Shown piece after piece: positions 21,986 through 35,706 of a stretch of DNA of 64,000 nucleotides. The notes under the pieces were generated by a model. That model ran no database searches, had not been told where the DNA came from, and saw nothing but the letters and a program-made list of their open reading frames with translations. Numbering within the stretch: the first letter of the stretch is position 1; every line of letters starts with the position of its first letter. Source of the stretch: Ectobius pallidus (lineage: Eukaryota > Arthropoda > Insecta > Blattodea > Ectobiidae); assembly GCA_964059195.1 (NCBI GenBank), contig CAXKWD010000011.1, forward strand, positions 11,936,451 through 12,000,450, written 5' to 3'. The position numbers were made by a program, and so were the translations under genes.

Positions 21986-22384
21986 CAGTTCATTATTTTT
22001 TTATCATTTTTACTGTAGTGAATTATGTTAATTCAAATGATAGTAGCCTATTGTCTATTTTTGTCAAAGAGCATAGATTTTGTGGAAAGGCAATTGTTCT
22101 CGCAGAATATAAAAATAGAATTATTTATAATATGTTAAACTGCTGCGCTGTAATTAACCGATAAACTATCAAAAAAATCGGTTGATGTTTCATTAACTCG
22201 GAAACACGTATTACGTAAGTTCTAACCCCCTAAATTCCCGCTGCCCGCAATACTAAAGCCCCTCTCTTCCCCCCTGTTCACTGATGCCTACATTTCACAT
22301 GCTCTTCGCAGAGATATAACGCGAGCAGTAGAGCAGTAGGCAGTGACGTCACAGAGCAAGCTTCTGTCTTCCCCTGCTATAAAC

Positions 22385-22908
22385 AGTAGAACCGAAGTAA
22401 AGTGGACCTCGTATAACCGAAAACTGGTATAAAGCGGATCATTCTGTTCTTTCGGTCGTTTTATACAGATTTACATTGACATTAAACCAGAATGAGTAGA
22501 ATGTTATTTTGAAATATCACATACTATTTCCGACTAACTCATTTATTAACACGAAAGGTAGTATTTTAATACTGAGAGCAAATTTACAGGCAAACATCTC
22601 TTTGGACACTCCCATTGTTTGTACGGTTGAAAACCGACAAAGTCCATTCTTTGCCTTCAGGTAAACATGTAATTGGAAATTATTTCATTCAAGTAATTGA
22701 TTGCGATGTCGATGGCACATGCTGTTGCGTTTGTTTAGATAATCTTGTTTCAGTTTTATTCTTTTTTATTTTAAAACTCTACCTGAAAATACAAGCTGCC
22801 ATATTGTAACATATCCACATTGTAATCTTTTGTTATTAATATGTTACAATAAATCGACTAAAAGTAATTAACTTATGGAAATATTAGTTACTAGTTATGA
22901 CACGTATT
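22385..22908. other. No recognised feature
   Basis: Spacer between two hAT-type elements. No ORF that I recognise. Confidence 0.4.
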
Positions 22909-22916
22909 GTCATTAT

Positions 22917-23635
22917 CAGGGCCCGGATTCTGATGACCTAAAATTGTTTGAAAAATGACCTATAAAATGACCCTATATTTTAAAGAAAATGACTTATTAA
23001 CTATAAAAAAATACCTAAAAACTGATGTTTTATTTATAAAGAAATAGTATTGTACACAAAGTTATAGACTAGTTTGTACATAATTGTAAAATCTGTAAAT
23101 AACTGTAATGTTGTGAATGTTCTTTTCTCACGGAAATTTATACTTTTGTGGTCTGCCGGATTATATTATTGTTTATTGAGGGTAAACAGTAGTTTGCACT
23201 CTCAAATCCAAGCAGGTGGCAGACTCTGGTGCCAAGTCAATCTAATAACAATAGTAATATAATACAAAATTTTGGCGTTTCTTTGATTCTCATATCCGAC
23301 TGAGACATGACAACACTTAACGCCGAATTTTTCCTTCTTGCATTAAAGAAACAACACTTCAAAGACAGCACCGCTAGTGACGAAAAAAGTTAATACACTC
23401 AATGTAAATACATGAAAATGACTAAATAAGGATACAAATGACATGAAAATGACAATATAATGACCTAAAATTGAAATAAATGCCCTAAAAATATAAAATT
23501 GCATTAAATGACAAAAATGACCTAATAAATATGTATTTTTATAATCTAGAGGCCATGATTAGGATTTATCTACAAGCTGGCAATGTCTGTGCAGCATCAA
23601 TAAAAAGATGACATGTCATTAGAATCCGGGCCTTA
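22917..23635. mobile_element. hAT-type MITE (family GGGCCCGGATT), copy 1
   Basis: The ends are CAGGGCCCGGATTCTGATGA and TCATTAGAATCCGGGCCTTA. The flanking octamers GTCATTAT (22909-22916) and GTGATTAT (23636-23643) match at 7 of 8 positions. The interior iterates AAATGAC and has no ORF. A related element with the same core terminus is at 56063-56774. Confidence 0.85.
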
Positions 23636-23755
23636 GTGATTATGAAGAGCTGCTAAGTAAATGGTTAGGCTAGATGTTTCTTATTTTTAAATTTAGGTTA
23701 AGTTTTAGATGTAGGCCTAAGACAATTTTGACGAAGCCGTAGGCACACAATGTAT

Positions 23756-24100
23756 AATAATAATAGTAATAATAGTTTAATAACAATAATAATAGATTTT
23801 ATTGTCATTAAGTCATTTTGACAATAGACAACGTCAATTTATTCTATCACAGATATAATTATGAACATAAAGTAATAAAACACACTGTACAATACACTGA
23901 ATCCTGTCATGCACATTGCAATTAAGATGAGATAACTCTCAATATCACACTATAAAATTACAATAAAAAATTCCTTCAATTCATTAGATTAAAGAAAGAA
24001 TCTTATTTTCGCACGAAATGCCTCCCACAACATTACATTCTGACATCCTACTGATACTGTTACAATGTATTATAATTACATTATGTCAACACAAACAGTA
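23756..24100 (-). mobile_element. Possible LINE 3' end
   Basis: An (AATAGT)n-type tract (23756-23806), followed on the plus strand by TTTTATTGTCATTAAGTCAT, resembles a minus-strand LINE tail and 3' region. No RT motif is left. Weak call. Confidence 0.3.
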
Positions 24101-24153
24101 GTTTGTAGAACTTAGTTTGTCAGGAATGTTATGTCACCTCTGCCACCGTGTTA

Positions 24154-24175
24154 TACACACACACACACCCACACC

Positions 24176-24207
<32 letters not shown>

Positions 24208-24217
24208 CACACACACA
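24154..24217 (+). repeat. (CA)n microsatellite
   Basis: About 64 bp of CA repeats with three short interruptions. Confidence 0.95.
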
Positions 24218-24346
24218 AATACGTAAGCACTGAGGTTCCTGGTTTCTCCACCAAGCGAGCTCTTCAAGAGCATAGCTGGTTGCATACTTCAATGAAATAC
24301 TGCCAATTATATTTATTGTGTACTTAGATAGACCAAGTGGAATGAA

Positions 24347-25703
24347 TAGCGCCCGGGTTCTTAGGCTTTAAACTATTTTTTTCCTTGCAAGCTAACTGTG
24401 ATACTTTAACATAATTGTCCGATTCATTGGTATGGCAGTCTCATAGTTCAATCTTATAAAACCTAAAAATGGCTAAAAAAGGCATTACAAACTAAAAATG
24501 TGTAAAACTTTTAAAAATTAAAATAAGATGAAATACTTAACAAACTAAAGATTCCATTTTTAATATCTGCTTACGGTTTGCATCTTGATAATTGTTACTA
24601 GTACATTTGTAAGAGAAAATATAGCCTTACATTTTGAAAACCCATTGTCCCGGTAAAGGAAATCTTTATTGAACCAAAATCCCTGGTTTCTTTAGAAGCA
24701 AATTAAAAACATTTTCAAGGGGGGACGTACAGCTTTCGATGCTGAAAAATTGGTGAAGTTAAATATTTTTTTCTCAGCAATGAATTGTTCTGTAGCCTTG
24801 TATTCTGACATGCTCTATATAGTAGTTCTACAATTGCATACAATTTTCAGAATTAACTTAACTGTTACAGTTATGGGTAATTATCATTACAAAATGGCAG
24901 CCCAATTTTGTGCACTGAAGTGCCTTTTCCCTGACAATTTTCATAAATACCAATATATCTGAGTGATTATTTTTATATCTATTTGTAAATATCATATGCA
25001 CAACATAATCTATCATCTTTGGATTATCTGCAGTATAAATTTAAAAAAAATAATTCATCACTTGTTAATTTCTTTTACAAAAGAAATATTTAAAAAAATA
25101 AACTATTAAAGTTAAATCAATGATTCTAAATAGTGTTGTTCACTAATATTAAATATACTAGCATGCAAAATTTCACTGAGTTATGAGGGAAACGGCACTT
25201 CAGTGCACAAAATTTGACTGTAATTTTGTAATGATAATTACCCATAATTAAGTAAATTAATTATGAAAATATTATGCAGTTGTATAACTAGTCAATATAG
25301 AGCATACCAGATTACAAGGCTACAGAACAATTCATTGCTGAGAAAAAAAAATAGTGAACTTCACCTATTTTTCAGCATAGAAAGCTGTATGTCCCCCCTT
25401 AAGAAGCGTACACTTGCTGTTTATTCACAGTGTTTGTTCAAGGAAAATGCCAAAAGTGAAGTATTCTAAAAGCTGGTTGATTACTTGAAAAACGTTTAGA
25501 AGGTTCATATAGCTTTGTGATTCGTAGCCATGGAAATTGTAAGCAAAAATAAAAGTAATATATTTATTGTTTTAGTGTGTTTATTGTAAGTATTAAAGTG
25601 AAACTTAAACCAAGTCTTAAAATGGTAAAAACTAAAAAAAATCTATTTTAATGTTTTAAAAATCTAATACATAGTTTATAAAAACTTTAAAATCCGGGCC
25701 CCA
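24347..25703. mobile_element. hAT-like MITE with nested palindrome
   Basis: The left end TAGCGCCCGGGTTCTTA and the right end TTAAAATCCGGGCCCCA are inverted copies of a GGGCCCGG-type terminus. The flanking octamers GGAATGAA and GTAATGAT agree at 6 of 8 positions. Its middle holds a second element (24715-25402). Without that insert it would be about 670 bp, the size of the other members. Confidence 0.65.
24715..25402. mobile_element. Palindromic TTAA-type MITE nested in a hAT-like MITE
   Basis: Long inverted arms of about 230 bp: the left begins AAGGGGGGACGTACAGCTTT and the right ends in the complement GTCCCCCCTT. The right side is flanked by TTAA and the left by TCAA, suggesting a TTAA target with one mutation. 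The G-run terminus resembles the TTAA element at 9746-10474. Confidence 0.75.
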
Positions 25704-25711
25704 GTAATGAT

Positions 25712-26089
25712 AATACTCCTATACAAATCTTGAATTTCTAATGTGACTTCTTATTTCTTTTTCCAGGTAAGTCCAGTATGCTGATTTACGTTGATGTGGA
25801 AATCCCATTCTGTTTCTAATATTATTATATGTAAGTACAGACGTCATGAGTACTTCTCTTGTGTGTTCTTCTCGTGTTTGTTTCCTTCCAATTCTCTTTA
25901 TGCTGTAGGCCTTTTAATTATAGTACATTCTTACTTTTATTAATGCTTAACCTTGCACTTGAGAATCTCTGGTACTGATCGATGGATTACTGCATGATTC
26001 GAATGCCGTGTTGGATTATCATTCCACGTCCCGATCATAAATTCATCGTTATTGTGATTCATGTATAATATTATATTATTATACTATTT
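25712..26089. other. No recognised feature
   Basis: AT-rich spacer. No ORF or repeat that I can name. Confidence 0.4.
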
Positions 26090-26470
26090 TAATACGTCTG
26101 TAACCTATACAACGTATCGGTAGACATAGTCAAAGTACACAGTGTCTTTGTAAAAACAACATGACAATCATTACATTGAACAAAAAAAGCAATGATAATA
26201 ACAATAAAATATGTAGAAAATACAGAGCAATTTAAATATAATAATGAAACAATAATACAAAAACTACAGAAATTCTAAAGTCATGACAAAAATGATTAAA
26301 AGTATAATATGTCTTACTGCACAAATAATGTTTAAGTTTTCTTTTAAATGAGTTTACTTCACTTACATCAATTATTTCAGTTGGTAACTTGTTAATGACA
26401 AGACTAATCGTGTGCATAGGAGATTTTGTATACTTCAATGTTCTGCATTTATTGGTTTGAATATTATTGC
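26090..26470 (-). pseudogene. LINE C-terminal fragment
   Basis: The minus-strand frame 26232-26438 encodes INKLPTEIIDVSEVNSFKRK, then L-K-H-Y-L-C-S-K-T-Y-Y-T-F. This is the typical extreme C-terminus of jockey/CR1-like LINE proteins (compare N-K-L-P-N-N-I-K and F-K-G-S-L-K-K-F-L in the LINE at 42815-45160). No RT domain remains, so it is a 5'-truncated copy. Its 3' end is not clearly marked. Confidence 0.6.
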
Positions 26471-28475
26471 TTCCTGTCTAGTGTCATGGTTATGGATTTA
26501 TGTTTACATTGGCCAGCTAGTGGGTTAGGGTATAGTTCCATGGCCTGAACCTGTGAATATAGAAAACTCGTATCGAATGGGGAAAATTTGTTTCCGGTAT
26601 AAACCCCTTCTTAGGAACCAGGTCGCTTCTTGAGCGTGGTATTAACTTCTGGTTTTCTAAATTTCTGTTTTTTAGTGGCTGGAGGGTATCCTGTTTTTGT
26701 CCTTTAAGCTGGCTCATAAGAGTAGCCACTGTAAATTACAGTATTCTTCTACTGAAGAAATCTTTATTAATTTCGCAGTGACTGGACAGATATTCATATA
26801 ATTTTTCAAATTGATCGTTCATTAATGTAAATTTAATTTGGCTTTTAAAACATGTAATAATGATCTAAATAATTCACGTTTTGAATTTTCCATTAAAAAC
26901 ATATCACCTTTAACGAAAAAGTTATTACTTTATAAATTGCAATTTCTTCCTTCAGTCTGTGAACATTATTCTAAACAATGGACCACAGTGAAAAAAAAAT
27001 TAATATTGAATGACTCACGTGAAGATTAGAATATCTTACAAAATGGAATAAAGTCTAAGGTAAATTAAAATATATACGTAATATTAAAGCAGATATGATG
27101 CTGTGAGGTCCATCCTTTCAATAATGATGACAGATTTTAGGGGGAAATTGTAATTTTGACATGTTTCTCACTTCCGGTGATATAATATATTCTTAATGAA
27201 TGGTATGATTTTTTTAGAAAAATCAAAATACACTATTTGCATACTGAAATAAAGATATACGCTTGAAGAGTAAAATTTTCAAAATTATATGAAAATCTGC
27301 CCTGGAAAAGTGGAATTATTACATATTATGGAAATGTGGGTTCGGCTACTCTATGATGCACTGTGGGATTCTTAAAATACCAGTAGAGAACTGACTGAAT
27401 ACTTTTGCATCGGAACGGAATATGAGAACAGACTGTGTATCGTCACTTGAGATACTTTAGCATGGAATAGTTTGATCATTGTTTGCTTATCGTTTCGGCG
27501 TCACGAGGGAGTCTTTTCAATTCACGTTCTCTACAGAGCACCCGCTCCTAGCACTATAGGCTACTGTCTAGATTTTAGCTACATCAGCAAGATGTCAGCA
27601 GGGAATCACCGTATAATAAACTCTGTACCAATGACCAGCTAGATAAGAATAGCTCTAATTTGTGTGAGATTTTTTGGTTAAAAAAATATTTTTTGTTTTA
27701 CATACATTTATTACATTCAGAACAGTTTGGACTTCATGAAATACAATACATTTTATAATAGTTATTTTAAAAATGCAGAAAATTTAAAAAGGTAGCAAAT
27801 TCAACAGTGCTCATCCACAAGGGTCAAAATGATCAACCACATTTTCTTTCAGGGAATTCCTTTACAAAAATACAAATTTTGAAGCCTTTTTTGCATATCA
27901 GCTAATACATATGCATTAAAAAAATTAAAAATGTTCTCCCGTTTGACATTAACCCCTTATCAATGTATGAACTTCTTAGAGTTGTTGAACTTCAACAATC
28001 CTGGTCCACAACTCTCTGGATCGCTAGATCTTCTACAATATACGTTAACAAGTCTTTTATTACAATTTTATTGTAACTACTTGATAATGGTTTGTAATTT
28101 TTAGAATGCGATTGAAATTGTCTTGTGGCCGGAGAAACAAGCATTTACCTGTGATAGCCAGCCTTTCAGATAACATTTAAAAAGGTGAAGGGGTCAGAGT
28201 TATGGGATTCGAAATATGACCTCCCGAATGCGCTTCGGCCACCTGCCTGTAAACACAAAGGCATGCAAAATACGCAAAATCCAGTTGTTACCCCCCCACA
28301 ACATGGATACAACATTGCAATTGCATCTCTGTGAACAGTGAGAAATCCTATTATCGGGTTTGTATTAAATGAAATTTCCATTAAATTCCTAAATTATGGT
28401 CCCGAGTTACAAAAGTTATAATTACTAGGATCGGTAGGCCGTATCAGTGAACGGCTGAATCATGAGTCTGTCCGA
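26471..28475. other. No recognised feature
   Basis: AT-rich sequence with short ORFs (26517-26729 minus, 26838-27029 plus, 28166-28381 minus) that I do not recognise. No terminal repeats were found. Confidence 0.35.
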
Positions 28476-28497
28476 TTATTATTATTATTATTATTAT
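28476..28497 (+). repeat. (ATT)n microsatellite
   Basis: About seven ATT units immediately left of the MITE at 28498. Confidence 0.9.
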
Positions 28498-29657
<1,160 letters not shown>

Positions 29658-30600
29658 ACCGACGTCGTTATTCGCATTTGGTTCAATTGCGAATGAAGAC
29701 AAATCATGAGTACTGAACAATAATATTTTACATAACCATGAAGCACATTTCCGCCATGACAGTAGCGTTATGACTTAACATTCTTTTAAAATGTTCAAGT
29801 CTTATGAAAGTTAGAACTTGAAAATGTGAGAAAGCGTGGAGAGTCCTCTATTCATCTCCACAAATTCGATAACATAGCTTTCAAGAGACGTCCCGCTCGG
29901 AATTATCCACCATGAAATGTGAAAAGCCTTTTCCCTCTACTCAAGTTGATAGAATTAGGTCAGGATTAATAAAGACGCCAATGCTTGGAAAGCCCAACCG
30001 TTGCTGCAACTGTTAAATTCATTGGCCTCTATGTTACTTTAGGCGTATTTCTTCCTGTAAATCAGACGATACAGGCATTACTCTTCTGAACTTAGATAGG
30101 CCTATCAAATTTCGTATTTTTCACTTACTTTTTCGTCTGAAAAGTTTTCCACAGAGCAATGCAATGTTGAGAAGTGAAATGCAAGCAAAGTGCATCTCAA
30201 ATATAAGATGTGAAAATTAATTGATGAATTGTGATATTTATTGAATGTTGCGCTTGTCCTATAAGTAGTTTAGGTTTAAGAAAACAACTCAAGTAAAGAT
30301 TTTTATTTAATAATCCTTTTAAATTGATTACACCGATCTGCATTTCGAAACTTATTTTTTGTTGTTTTGAATCTGATAGGTGATTCTAAACGGAATTTTT
30401 GTGCTGAATTATAAAATAATCTTCATTTTCCCTCATCACGTCAGGTGTTTAAACAATTAATGAATAACCAGAAATGAAATTATAGCTTTGTGAAAAGTCA
30501 TAAAATTATTTACAACAAGAATCTTGCGAGAAAATCTAGGCCACAATATGTTATTTGCTACTAATTAATAATTAATTAATAATTATAAACACATTCATAA
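29658..30600. other. No recognised feature
   Basis: AT-rich spacer. A segment near 30230-30260 (TGTTGCGCTTGTCC) recurs near 34815, suggesting an old dispersed repeat. Confidence 0.35.
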
Positions 30601-30619
30601 CCTTTCCTCAATAATGCAC

Positions 30620-31547
30620 TTCAAATTTTCTCCTCTTTGACCTCCTGGAATGTTGATTTTAACATCCAGCAATAGTCAGCCATCATATTAACACTCCACT
30701 TCCCTTGGTACCTCATTTCCATATTTTTTTATATCCTTGGGAAATCTTTCACCTTGTTCCTCACTAAAATCTCCTAAATTATCAGGAAAATAATTTTGAT
30801 GGGAATGAAGGAAATATACTTTGACACTCATGTTGCAGCCAATCTGTTTGAAACTTTGTGGCATCACTTAGTATGTTAACAACATTTTTGCCTTTTTTAT
30901 ATCCAAGGAAATTAAAAACAACGATTCTGAAAATATTCCAGGCATCCTTTACATCTCGGCTCATAGTATTCTCGAACTAACTGAAAATCATTAATTTTCA
31001 AATTTTTGGGCCAACGAACATACCAGCTTTAATTTTATCATAGGATAATAAAGGAAATGTAACACAAAGGCATTTAAAGCACTCACTGTCTTTATTTAGA
31101 GTTTTCACAAATTGTATAATTAAAGCTAATTTTACATGGAAAGGTGACAACAATACTTTTGAGGGATCAATAAGAGGCTAACTTTTTATGTTTTTTTTTC
31201 ACCCGGTGTTAAATTAGTCCTATATGGCCACTGTTCCCTTTCCCAATGTTCTGACCTAGCTCTGCTGTTCCATTCACATATTATGTGATATTTTGTAAAA
31301 CCAGCTGCTGACCAAGTAATAGTCCAATAATTTTGAAATCTCCACAGATTAACCATAATTGGTTTTCGTACTGCAGTTTTTGTAACAAAAGCTGTGCATT
31401 TTCATATGACGCCTTTAAAACAAAAGAGTGGACCACAGGAATGGAAGGATTTATATCTCCATTATGAATCAAAACACCTTTAAGACTTTTCTGAGAAGAA
31501 TCTATGAATAACCTCCACTCTTTGGAATTATAGTTCATGTTATACAA
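30620..31547 (-). pseudogene. Decayed multicopy gene of unknown function
   Basis: The N-terminal piece (31281-31547) encodes SKEWRLFIDSSQKSLKGVL, then H-N-G-D and L-I-C-G-D-F-K-I-I-G-L-L-L-G-Q-Q. Further left the reading continues, with frameshifts, through C-E-W-N-S-R-A-R, V-L-L-S-P-F-H-V-K-L-A-L-I and YFPDNLGDFSEEQGERF. I recognise this order as a protein found in many copies in arthropod genomes and probably spread by mobile elements, but I know no function for it. Several stops and frameshifts are present. A second fragment of what looks like the same family is at 63250-63661. No terminal repeats were found. Confidence 0.65.
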
Positions 31548-33275
31548 TTATAAGACGACAGGAATGTCTTGTCTAAGGTGTACCTCCCCAAAGGGCGGAT
31601 ATAGGTAGTAGATTTTAATAAATATATAATATAAACATAATAAAATATATTCTTTCACATTTTAAGTAATACAGTTGATATTATATGCTGTTGCGCCTTT
31701 TAAATTTTGATTTACTACGAGTATATTACGAAAGATATTGAAAACATAAACTTTTGAATTGTGAAAAATTCTGATGTGGTACGCAAAAATGGATTTCATT
31801 TTTGCAATCAGTGTGAAATTGTAATTAAAAAACGCTCATTTATTTCAAAACAAAATCCATGCAGAACGGTGTTATCAAATTATCAATTAAATTAATATTT
31901 GAAATATTCTGTACATATGAAAATAATATTGCTGAAGTAATAACATTAATACTATATAGCGCTATACTTTCTTGTCCTACTATAAGCTATCGTTCATTGC
32001 AGGAAACGTTCATTGAAACACAGACATAAGTACTTGCAAGAGGGGTAGAGGGTGGAATGAGTTGTTCTGACAAACCCGCCTATTCTTTCTGCCTCGAGAG
32101 TGAAGAGTTTTGGAATATACCTGTATTATGGGAAACTTCTTTATTGGTTCTAACTTCCTTAAGGTTAATTCTGTAGGTAGAGAGCTAAGTCAGTTGACAC
32201 AATAATTACTATCGATCGCTAATGTACACGAACTTGACAGTTAGTTTACTAATTTGTTGGCAAAAACAATGGGCAATTCCGTGAAATCTAATTGCAGGAA
32301 ACGTCCGCATTATTCTCCTAGAATTATTTCAGCGAGTGTTTCCGAGCACCAGACTTGCTTTGTACTCAAGAGCGGAATTCCCTCTAATATCAATAACGAT
32401 AAAACAGTTACCAGCAGCTATGTTACCAGTTCTAAAGGTTATTGTTCCACGAATGTTAATTTTCTTGCTTTAAGCTATTCATTTTTTGCGACAACCAGAA
32501 AACAAAACAAAGTTCCTATTGTATAAGGTTATGGAAACTGGTTGGATGAACACTCAAAATTTGCCTGTCAGTAATTAAGCCTACTTAACAGAACCACTTC
32601 TATTGCTAGGTCCTTAATATTTATTTATTTTTATTTATTTCATTTCTGCCTATTTTTAATCAAATCAAATACAAATACAAAAATACACAAATAAACAAAA
32701 AACATTTACAAATTTCAAAATTAAAGTACAATACTTTTTAAGAAAAGAAAAAGAAAGAAAAGAACCAAATATTTATTTAGAAATACACCCGAATGAGCAA
32801 ACTGCCCGTGCTCGGGTGTAGTTTCAGAACATCAGAGTGGAGAAAGAGGAGAAACAAAAAACAAAGTGAGAAAGAATGACACACTTATAAAAAATGTGAA
32901 AAATGTTAAACAGAGCTAGAAAAAAAAGACAAATTTATAAAAAGGAGACAAAACATATTAAACACAAATACAAACAATAAATAATAATAAAAATAAATGA
33001 CTTAAAGCTATGATATGATATGAAGTTTTGACCTATCTACCCTTAAGGCGTAGCTAACATAAATCCGGTATTAATAAAACCATTGGAACCCCATGGATAA
33101 GTCAAGGATGAAAGAAAAGGCGGGTCTCTCAGAATAACCTTTTCCACAGAATTCTTTTCTTTCCATTCCAATTGTACAAGTATATATGGCTGTGAATTAT
33201 AAACATTATCTCCCATACATGAAAGTGTAAACATACTCTCTCATGCTTTTAGTAGGGCATGAACGTGTAGCTGTA
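31548..33275. other. AT-rich spacer with partial dispersed repeats
   Basis: No gene. The segment 31870-32115 is similar to 34890-35130; shared words are TGAAATATTCTGT, TGAAGTAATA and TGTTCTTTCTGCCTCGA or a close variant. A (TTTA)n-rich tract near 32615-32645 may be the tail of a minus-strand retroelement. Confidence 0.35.
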
Positions 33276-33563
33276 TACAGTGGTATTAATCAGACGTGGC
33301 AGTCCAAGCATGGATGCGCAGTAGATGCAGACGAGTCCAATAAACATTCGTATTGCATGGAGGGGTGTATGGGTCAGTTGTGTCGTTGCTTTCACTGCAG
33401 TAAGATCTTATAAATGCAGTTAAGAAACAAGAGTCCTTGTTACAATCGCCTCTCCTCTGTCGCTAGTGCAGTTCAACATTCTTACCCCCCCCCCATGATT
33501 CCTCCTACATACGTCATCTCTCTCACGCGCATCTGGCTGCCGCCTCTGTTTAATACCACTGTA
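33276..33563. mobile_element. TA-flanked (Tc1/mariner-type) MITE
   Basis: The ends are TACAGTGGTATTAATCAGA and the inverse ending TTAATACCACTGTA. TA at both ends fits a Tc1/mariner target. 288 bp, no ORF. Confidence 0.75.
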
Positions 33564-33809
33564 CCTAGAAAGTATTATTGTTATTACTTCAGTAATGTTA
33601 TTTTCGAATGGACAAATTATTTCAAATATTCTGATAATTAACTTAAAAGAATTATTAAAAGAGTTATTTAATTGCGTTATTTTCATATACCTAGGCTACT
33701 TTTCCTACAAGCGCTACATAAAATAAATATCAAAATGCATCATTTAGTTTTCAAATATCATATTTCAATTTAAAAAAATAAATCGAAACAGATAGTTCGT
33801 ATTAAATAA

Positions 33810-34730
33810 TACTCTCACTATAACTCACATTTGATCATAAATTATCAGTCGTGTAGTATAGATCTTATTTACTATAAAATTACTGTACTGGAAATTGTTA
33901 AACAAATAATAATTGGTTCATTATGTCAGATTGTAAAACCGATTTCAGCACTATCTCATAACTCCTCGTCAGAAATGTTAATACTACTATCTAAATTTAT
34001 CACAATTCTTTCAATAATGTCATCTCTGCCAATTTCCTTTGTGGAGGCCTCTTCCTGGAGTCTCTCAGAGTCTCTCACATTTTCTTCAATCCTCGATTGT
34101 AACACAGTCCAATAATCACATCACTTGACTTCGCTATGTAGAACGGGGACGAGGTTCAGGTAATCGGAACATAAACATTTAGGAAAACAGTGGAATGAGA
34201 ATCTCGTCTACGCAACCAGAAAGTCACCTATTCTTTAGTCCTGAATTATAATAATACTCTCATTTTACATTTGATAGTAAATTGTCAGTCATGTAGTACA
34301 AATCTTATTTATTATAAAATCACTAAACTGTAAATTGTAAAAAAAAAATAGTTGGTTCATTATGTTACAGATTCGTGTAGGAATCTAACTGATTCAAAGG
34401 AAATAAGCAGATTCAGATTGTAACAGATTCGTGTAGGCTACATCAAAATAATAATATCATAACTCCTCATCATCGTCACTGTCCGCGTAGGAACTATTTT
34501 TACATCTACCTAAATAATATTAATAATATCTCCTTTGTAAACTTATTTTTCTGTTTTAATAATACACGTATGAACAAGCACGGAGAAAACCAAGATAAAA
34601 TTCTTCACAATAACTGACATTCCTACAGTGCGAGGGCAAGTTTCAGGTTCACGAACCATGAACCCTTAGAAAAACAGTCGAGTGGAAAACCTGTCTACAC
34701 AACTAGAAAACCGCCTATTCTTTCTGCCTC
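33810..34730 (+). repeat. Diverged tandem duplication, two units of about 450 bp
   Basis: The unit at about 33810-34240 and the unit at about 34256-34730 share, in order, a CTCA-x-CATTTGAT-AAATT-TCAGTC block, a TTGGTTCATTATGT block and an AGGAAAACAGT or AGAAAAACAGT block followed by a CCTATTCTTT block. Spacing is similar in both. No ORF supports a gene here. Confidence 0.6.
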
Positions 34731-35706
34731 TATTATAATACAAACTATCTGTCTGGTTTTAATATTTTTAATTATAAAATAACATGTGAAATTTAATTTA
34801 TGAATTCTAATATGTATTGATGTTGCGCTTGTCCGACAAGTCGCCTATGCTTATGAAATTATCGCAGATAAAGAAGTTTACTTAATAATTTTTGTATCAA
34901 TTATCGAATTATAAGTTTATTAATTAAATTACTGTTTTGAAATATTCTGTTGATTTCAAAATATTGTTCCTGAAGTAATACCATTAACGCCATATTATAG
35001 CGGTACTATAAGGTACTGTGTAGGAATAACGCAGCCATAAGTAGGCCTACTTGTAAGGGGGAAAGGAAAGAGGGATGATCAGTAATAGAGTTGTTTTGAA
35101 AAAGCAGTCTGTTCTTTCTGCCTCGACTTCAGCTCAAACTTAAACAATGGCATGCGGGTGAAATTGGTTTACAAAATTCTATTGAAGGATATCGTAACAA
35201 CTTCAAACGCTATTAAATAAATCCCTAGTGGACAATTTAAAATAAAGTGTGTATGATGAGTATTATGTCATAAACTATTTTATTTATAAAAGGTGGGATT
35301 TATACCGAGAAACTAGTAGAAATGACTCACATGTTTACATTGCTTTTTTTCTACTCTATATTTGTTGTGAAACTCACAGAGAATATTTCAGAGCTTTGAT
35401 GGATTTTGAGAGGCGAAGGTTTGTCAACTTTGATGGTTGGGGGTTGCGAAAACGTGCCAATGTTTTCCGAACACAGAAACGAAATCAGCTGTGAAAACAC
35501 GAGTGGTGGAGTACATGGAAAATGCTGGTGTAAAGCAAACATACTTTACAGTGAGAGCATATGCGGACATAACAGTAGGTCTATGTATGTGATGGCATAA
35601 CCTCATGTAGGCTTGCAAGCATCTGTCTGTATTCAGGCAGGCCTATTTAGAAACATGAACGCGGACGCTTGCAATTTTAAGCTTGTAATTGTTTGCCCAT
35701 GAAAAT

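Larger units (their letters stand above)
17783..22376 (+). mobile_element. hAT element carrying a nested Academ-like transposon
   Basis: The element starts CAGGGGAAG and ends CTTCCCCTG. It is flanked by the perfect 8-bp duplication CTATAAAC (17775-17782 and 22377-22384). Only about 60 bp of its left end and about 1.07 kb of its right end remain around the 3.46-kb insertion at 17844-21305. The right part carries a C-terminal hAT transposase fragment. Without the insertion the element would be about 1.1 kb, too short for a full transposase, so it was already an internal deletion derivative or lost sequence later. Confidence 0.9.

Noticed and set aside
24154..24217. CRISPR-like or satellite array
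   Set aside because: Simple CA microsatellite in a eukaryotic genome.
35249..35600. Overlapping ORFs of 60-80 codons as an exon
   Set aside because: They overlap on both strands, with no motif and no splice context that I trust.
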